The translations under genes were made by a program, and so were the position numbers. Shown in pieces: positions 6,109 to 9,742 of a stretch of DNA of 9,742 nucleotides (its first letter is position 1; each line of letters opens with the position of its first letter). Where the stretch lies: contig LUZL01000211.1 of the NCBI GenBank assembly GCA_001603615.1, positions 1-9,742 of the forward strand, written 5' to 3'. The notes beneath the pieces were generated by a model. That model worked only from the letters and a program-made list of their open reading frames with translations. It had not been told where the DNA came from and did no database searches. The stretch comes from Bacteroidales bacterium Bact_20 (GTDB lineage Bacteria > Bacteroidota > Bacteroidia > Bacteroidales > DTU049).

Positions 6109-6396
6109 ATGGAGGAAACTATTAATATCAATGTTAGTTTAGGTGGAATAGCTATACCTCTGAAAGTAAATGTAAGTGATGAGGCTAATATTAGAAAAAT
6201 AGTAAAAAATCTTGATGAGCAATTAATAATATACTCTCGCAAATATACAGGACAAAATTTACAAACTCTTTTGTCTATGCTTCTGATAGAGCAAGCTATC
6301 ACTTTATCAAAATTACAGCAAGAACATCTTTTTGTAGAGGAAGAATTAGGTGGTAGATTGGAGCAATTAAAATCTTTATTAGATACAGAAATATAA
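6109..6396 (+). CDS. zapA: Cell division protein ZapA
   Basis: ZapA binds FtsZ filaments and bundles them at mid-cell. The 95-residue length is normal. The N-terminal strand pair (ININVSLGGIAIPLKVNVSDEANIRK, about 4-29) matches the ZapA head with its I.V.I.G..Y.L-type pattern, followed by the helix VKNLDEQLIIYSRKYTGQN and a long C-terminal helix (about 50-95) that forms the dimer and tetramer coiled coil. It lies 6 bp after the coiled-coil gene and 123 bp before rny. No Shine-Dalgarno sequence; the preceding bases are TGTAAA. Confidence 0.88.
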   Translation: MEETININVSLGGIAIPLKVNVSDEANIRKIVKNLDEQLIIYSRKYTGQNLQTLLSMLLIEQAITLSKLQQEHLFVEEELGGRLEQLKSLLDTEI

Positions 6397-6447
6397 TTTA
6401 TATAATTATTTTGCTCTAAAAAATGTCATAGCTTTCTAAAAAAACTC

Positions 6448-6475
6448 TTTTTTTTAATTTTAAAATTAAAAAAAA
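6448..6475. repeat. 28-bp perfect A/T palindrome in the zapA-rny spacer
   Basis: The 14 bases TTTTTTTTAATTTT (6448-6461) are exactly mirrored by the 14 bases that follow (6462-6475). An A7 run at 6438-6444, separated by CTC, could instead pair with the same T8 tract, so two exclusive pairings are possible. It lies in the 123-bp leader of rny, about 45 bp before the ATG. Everything is A-T, so RNA stability is low. It could be a weak terminator/attenuator or compositional; no strong promoter box is seen here (TTATTTTG at 6406-6413 misses the TA). Confidence 0.4.
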
Positions 6476-6519
6476 TTAAAAAGTGAATTGAAATTAACTA
6501 ACTAAAAAAAGATAAAACT

Positions 6520-8061
6520 ATGACAAATGTAGTGTTTTTGGTGATAGAAATAGCTGTATTAGCTATTGGTATAGCAGCCTGGTATATAATAATTAAGCGT
6601 AATGCTTTAAAAAAACGTGATAGTATATTACAAGAAGCTCAAAAACAAGCAGAGGTATTAAAGCAAGAAAAAATACTTGAAGCTAAAGAAAAATCTCTTC
6701 AATATAAAACCAGAGCAGAAGAAGAGATACAACAAAAAACTAAAAAACTTGATGCATTAGAAAATAAACTATTGCAACAAGATATCATGATAAAACAAAA
6801 AAATGAAGAGCTGCAAAAGAAAATAAAAGAATATAATCAACAAAAAGAACAATTAATCAAAGATCAAGCTGCTCTTAATGAAAAAAGTATAAAAACTGAT
6901 GAAATACTTAAAGAATATCAACAACAATTAGAAAGAATAGCAGGATTAACAGCTGAACAAGCACGTGCAGAGCTTATAGAATCTATGAAAGAAGATGCTA
7001 GAATACAAGTAAGTAATTATGTAAAAAATCTTGTAGATGAAGCTCGTATGCAAGCAGAAGATGAATCTAGAAAAATCATCATAGAAACTATTCAACGCAC
7101 TGCTACTGAATATTCATCAGAAGCAGCAGTAAGTACTTTTCCAATATCTGGTGATGATATGAAAGGAAGAATAATAGGAAGAGATGGTAGGAATATTAAA
7201 ACTTTAGAAGCTGCCACTGGTGTTGAAATTATCATTGATGATACACCAGATTTGATATTATTGTCTTCTTTTGATCCTGTGCGAAGAGAAATAGCTAGAT
7301 TATCATTAGAAATGCTAGTATCTGATGGACGTATTCAACCAGCTCGTATAGAAGAAGTAGTAGCTAAAGTAAAAAAACAAATAGAACAAGAGATAATGAA
7401 AGTGGGTAAAGATACACTTATAGACTTAGGTATTACTAATATGCATCAAGATCTTATTAGATTAATAGGTAAAATGAAATATCGTACTTCTTTTGGGCAA
7501 AATTTACTTTCTCATAGCAAAGAAGTAGCTATGATGTGTGCTACAATGGCTGCGGAGCTAGGTCTTAATCCAAAATTGGCTAAAAGAGCAGGTCTATTAC
7601 ATGATATTGGTAAAGTTCCTGATAATGAACCTGAATTACCACACGCTATTTTAGGAATGAAATTAGCTGAAAAATATAAAGAACATCCTGACGTCATTAA
7701 TGCTATAGGTGCTCATCATGATGAGGTAGAAGCTACTAGCTTTTTAGCTCCAATAGTACAAGTATGCGACGCTATCAGTGGTGCTAGACCAGGTGCTCGT
7801 AGAGATGTGATAGATGCTTACATTACTCGTATTAAAGAATTAGAAAATATTGCTCAAAATTATAATGGTGTTCAAAAATCATTTGCTATACAAGCTGGTA
7901 GAGAAATACGTGTTATCGTATCCGCTGATCAGATTTCAGACACAGAAGCTTTTCAGTTATCTATGGACTTGAGTAAAAAAATTGAAAATTCTTTAACTTA
8001 TCCTGGACAAATTAAAGTGACTGTTATTAGAGAAACTAGAGCTGTTTCTTTTGCTAAATAA
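6520..8061 (+). CDS. rny: Ribonuclease Y
   Basis: Membrane-anchored endoribonuclease that starts mRNA decay. The 513 residues have the full domain order: one N-terminal transmembrane helix (about 4-25), a long coiled coil (about 30-190) rich in Gln/Lys/Glu, a KH RNA-binding domain with GRIIGRDGRNIK at about 216-227, and an HD metal-dependent phosphohydrolase domain with HSKE (His332), LLHDIGK (His361-Asp362) and AHHDE (His399-His400-Asp401). The C-terminal part, with GQIKVTVIRETRAVSFAK, is family-typical. All catalytic residues are present. The gene follows zapA after a 123-bp A/T-rich leader holding a palindrome, and precedes the dehydrogenase gene by 24 bp. The ATG at 6520 places the membrane helix directly at the N-terminus, as expected; the leader is A-rich and lacks a Shine-Dalgarno sequence. 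Confidence 0.97.
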   Translation: MTNVVFLVIEIAVLAIGIAAWYIIIKRNALKKRDSILQEAQKQAEVLKQEKILEAKEKSLQYKTRAEEEIQQKTKKLDALENKLLQQDIMIKQKNEELQKKIKEYNQQKEQLIKDQAALNEKSIKTDEILKEYQQQLERIAGLTAEQARAELIESMKEDARIQVSNYVKNLVDEARMQAEDESRKIIIETIQRTATEYSSEAAVSTFPISGDDMKGRIIGRDGRNIKTLEAATGVEIIIDDTPDLILLSSFDPVRREIARLSLEMLVSDGRIQPARIEEVVAKVKKQIEQEIMKVGKDTLIDLGITNMHQDLIRLIGKMKYRTSFGQNLLSHSKEVAMMCATMAAELGLNPKLAKRAGLLHDIGKVPDNEPELPHAILGMKLAEKYKEHPDVINAIGAHHDEVEATSFLAPIVQVCDAISGARPGARRDVIDAYITRIKELENIAQNYNGVQKSFAIQAGREIRVIVSADQISDTEAFQLSMDLSKKIENSLTYPGQIKVTVIRETRAVSFAK

Positions 8062-8085
8062 TAAAATATTTTTTTTAAAAAAATT

Positions 8086-9192
8086 ATGAGTTCTGATAAA
8101 TTAATTATTGATTATAAAAATTTGAAATTAGCTATAATTGATATTTTCTCTACTATAGGAATGAGTAGAGATGATGCAGAATTAGTAGCTGATGTGTTAG
8201 TAGAGGCTGAGCTGCGTGGTATACCATCACATGGGTTAGTAAGAGTAAAAGATTACTTAGGTCTATGGCAAAAAAATAGACTAAATATTAATGCAATACC
8301 TAAAATAGTTAATGAAAGTATATCTACAGGCTTGGTAGATGGTGATAATGGACTAGGAATGATTAGTGGCAATTTTGCTATGAATGTAGCTATTTCAAAA
8401 GCGCAGAATGCAGGTTGTGGTATAGTAGTAGTGAATAATTCTAATCATTTCGGTATAGCTGGATATTATGCTATCAAAGCAGTAGAACACGATATGATAG
8501 GCATCGCTATGACTAATGCTAATCCCACAGTGGCTCCTACATTTTCTAAGCAAGCTATGCTAGGAACCAATCCTATCGCTTTTGCCATGCCCACTAAAAA
8601 TGAATCGGTTTTTTTAGCTGATTTTGCTACTGTTCCTATAGCTCGTGGTAAAGTAGAATTGATTGAAAAACAAGGAAAAACAGTCCCCTCTGGTATGCTG
8701 CAAACTGCCGATGGTATTCCTACAACAGATCCATCTGTTTTGAGGCAAAAGGGAACTATTTTACCTTTAGGTGGAGATTATGAACATGCTGGTTATAAAG
8801 GATATTGCTTGACTGCTATAGTAGATATTTTGTCAGCAATTTTGTCTGGAGCTAATTTTGGAAATTTTGTACCTCCACAGGTCAGTTATCTTCCTGATAA
8901 AGATTATTACCCTGGCAAAGGATTGGGACATTTTTTTGCAGCTATTAAGCTAGATGCCTTCAGACCAGCAAATGAGATAAAAGAATATATGGATTTATGG
9001 ATACGTAGCATGAGATCTGCTACTCCTGTAGATCCTAAACAACCAGTTTTGATACCAAATGATCCAGAAATAGAAAAATCTAATTTTCATAAAAAAAATG
9101 GTATACCTGTTTTACCTGAAGTAATAATTGAACTCAAAAATGTATTAAATGAATTAAACATACCAATACCTGACAAATTGTCTATAATTTAA
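8086..9192 (+). CDS. Malate/L-lactate dehydrogenase, Ldh_2 family NAD(P)-dependent oxidoreductase
   Basis: Cytosolic 2-hydroxyacid dehydrogenase of the Ldh_2 (COG2055) family, which includes malate, lactate, ureidoglycolate and imine-reducing enzymes and does not use a Rossmann fold. The 368 residues are full length. Seen: LRGIPSHGLVR with His49 and Arg53 (substrate site), GDNGLGM near 85-91, NNSNHFGIAGYYA with His121, MLGTNPIAFAMP with Asn162, LADFATVPIARGKVEL, GYKGYCL, and the C-terminal FRPANEIKEYMDLWIRSMRSA with IPNDPE. The insert with KQGKTVPSGMLQTADGIPTTDPS is like Bacteroidota members annotated as malate/lactate dehydrogenase; malate is my preferred substrate but is not proven. The usual ATS after LADFA reads ATV here. 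It follows rny by 24 bp that include T8A7 (8069-8083), so it may be read through from rny. Confidence 0.92.
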   Translation: MSSDKLIIDYKNLKLAIIDIFSTIGMSRDDAELVADVLVEAELRGIPSHGLVRVKDYLGLWQKNRLNINAIPKIVNESISTGLVDGDNGLGMISGNFAMNVAISKAQNAGCGIVVVNNSNHFGIAGYYAIKAVEHDMIGIAMTNANPTVAPTFSKQAMLGTNPIAFAMPTKNESVFLADFATVPIARGKVELIEKQGKTVPSGMLQTADGIPTTDPSVLRQKGTILPLGGDYEHAGYKGYCLTAIVDILSAILSGANFGNFVPPQVSYLPDKDYYPGKGLGHFFAAIKLDAFRPANEIKEYMDLWIRSMRSATPVDPKQPVLIPNDPEIEKSNFHKKNGIPVLPEVIIELKNVLNELNIPIPDKLSII

Positions 9193-9233
9193 TTAAGGCA
9201 AGAATTTTGACTATGACCTAAAAAAATATTTGT

Positions 9234-9742
9234 ATGAAAGAGAAAGATATTTTGAATAATGAAGAATTAAATTCTGAAAATAAAGAAGAAATCAATATAG
9301 AAACAACAGAAAAAGAAATCAACGACGATATCCTGAAACAATTGGACGACTTACAAAAAAATAATGATGAACTAAATGATAAGTATATAAGATTATGTGC
9401 TGAGTTTGATAATTATAAAAAAAGAACTAGTAAAGAAAAATTGACCTTGATAGATACTGCAAATATGCAATTGATTATAGACCTTTTGCCTATAATAGAT
9501 GATATAGAAAGAGGGTTAGAGGCTATAGATAAAAACCAGACTTTAGACTCTATTGCAGAAGCATATAAATTAATTTATCAAAAATTTCTAAATATTTTGA
9601 AAAAATATAATGTAGAAGAAATAAATCCTATAAATGAAGCATTTAATGTAGAATTACACGAAGCTGTTAGTACTATTGATGGACCACCAGAAAAGAAAAA
9701 TATGGTAGCTGAGGTTCTCGCAAAAGGATATTTATTAAACTT
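9234..9742 (+). CDS. grpE: Nucleotide exchange factor GrpE, 3' partial
   Basis: GrpE drives ADP release from the DnaK chaperone in protein folding and heat shock. The frame starts at an ATG and is open to the right edge, giving 169 visible codons of a usual 180-200, so only the C-terminal end is missing. Residues 1-30 are an acidic, low-complexity tail; 33 to about 85 form the long dimer helix with KYIRLCAEFDNYKKRTSKEK (50-69), then LPIIDDIERGLEAI (85-98), and the beta domain begins with NEAFNVELHEAVST (134-147) and ends in VAEVLAKGYLLN. All are family hallmarks. The gap to the upstream gene is 41 bp with no terminator seen; GAATTTTG at 9202-9209 is one base off the promoter box. No CIRCE-like repeat is seen. 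dnaJ would be expected beyond the edge. Confidence 0.95.
   Translation, partial: MKEKDILNNEELNSENKEEINIETTEKEINDDILKQLDDLQKNNDELNDKYIRLCAEFDNYKKRTSKEKLTLIDTANMQLIIDLLPIIDDIERGLEAIDKNQTLDSIAEAYKLIYQKFLNILKKYNVEEINPINEAFNVELHEAVSTIDGPPEKKNMVAEVLAKGYLLN

Noticed and set aside
6045..6302. Minus-strand ORF of 85 codons opposite zapA
   Set aside because: Antisense to zapA and the end of the coiled-coil gene; no domain or promoter.
6361..6416. GAGCAA (6361-6366) and TTGCTC (6411-6416) as a terminator or riboswitch stem after zapA
   Set aside because: Only 6 bp of pairing, a 44-nt loop and an arm inside the zapA coding region; too weak to call.
6397..6519. Possible 6S RNA next to zapA, as in gammaproteobacteria
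   Set aside because: The gap is 123 bp, too short for a typical 6S RNA, and shows no long GC-containing stem with a central bubble.
7512..7697. Minus-strand ORF of 61 codons inside rny
   Set aside because: It lies opposite the conserved HD catalytic domain and looks like a codon shadow.
9202..9209. GAATTTTG as a promoter box for grpE
   Set aside because: One base off the TAnnTTTG consensus and without a -33 element; mentioned under grpE only.

Overview
The window is a very AT-rich stretch of bacterial chromosome, roughly 70% A+T or more by eye, and densely packed with housekeeping genes. Four signs point to Bacteroidota. The protein sequences resemble that phylum: Prs, the two-domain L25, the Ldh_2 enzyme, and the coiled-coil/ZapA/RNase Y trio. 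None of the ten visible start codons has a Shine-Dalgarno sequence. Starts sit behind A-rich leaders. Four genes carry a correctly oriented TAnnTTTG box, the -7 element of Bacteroidota sigma factors. I cannot name genus or species; the low GC would fit a streamlined or host-associated lineage, but that is inference.

Layout. Positions 2-634 hold the 3' part of a cation-dependent O-methyltransferase cut by the left edge. Prs (PRPP synthase, GTG start) and ribosomal protein L25 follow as a probable operon, closed by a strong hairpin terminator (2273-2310). That terminator also serves the convergent minus-strand gene, a ferritin-like domain fused to a VIT1/CCC1 transporter (MbfA-like, probable iron exporter). 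A 232-bp divergent spacer with a perfect 11-bp inverted repeat separates it from a GH3-family acyl-adenylating enzyme. The GH3 stop overlaps the start of an exported beta-propeller-like protein of unknown function.

Next comes the cluster of a short coiled-coil protein, ZapA and RNase Y, which links divisome assembly to membrane-bound mRNA decay. A malate/lactate dehydrogenase of the Ldh_2 family follows, and then GrpE, cut by the right edge. No tRNA, rRNA, CRISPR, IS element or prophage gene is visible, and no gene-free gap exceeds 300 bp.

Most of the window is ordinary core genome, and I do not see a convincing new defence or mobile system. The least explained parts are the GH3/exported-protein pair, the palindrome in the divergent spacer, and the promoters placed so close to the prs and coiled-coil gene starts that their mRNAs may be nearly leaderless.
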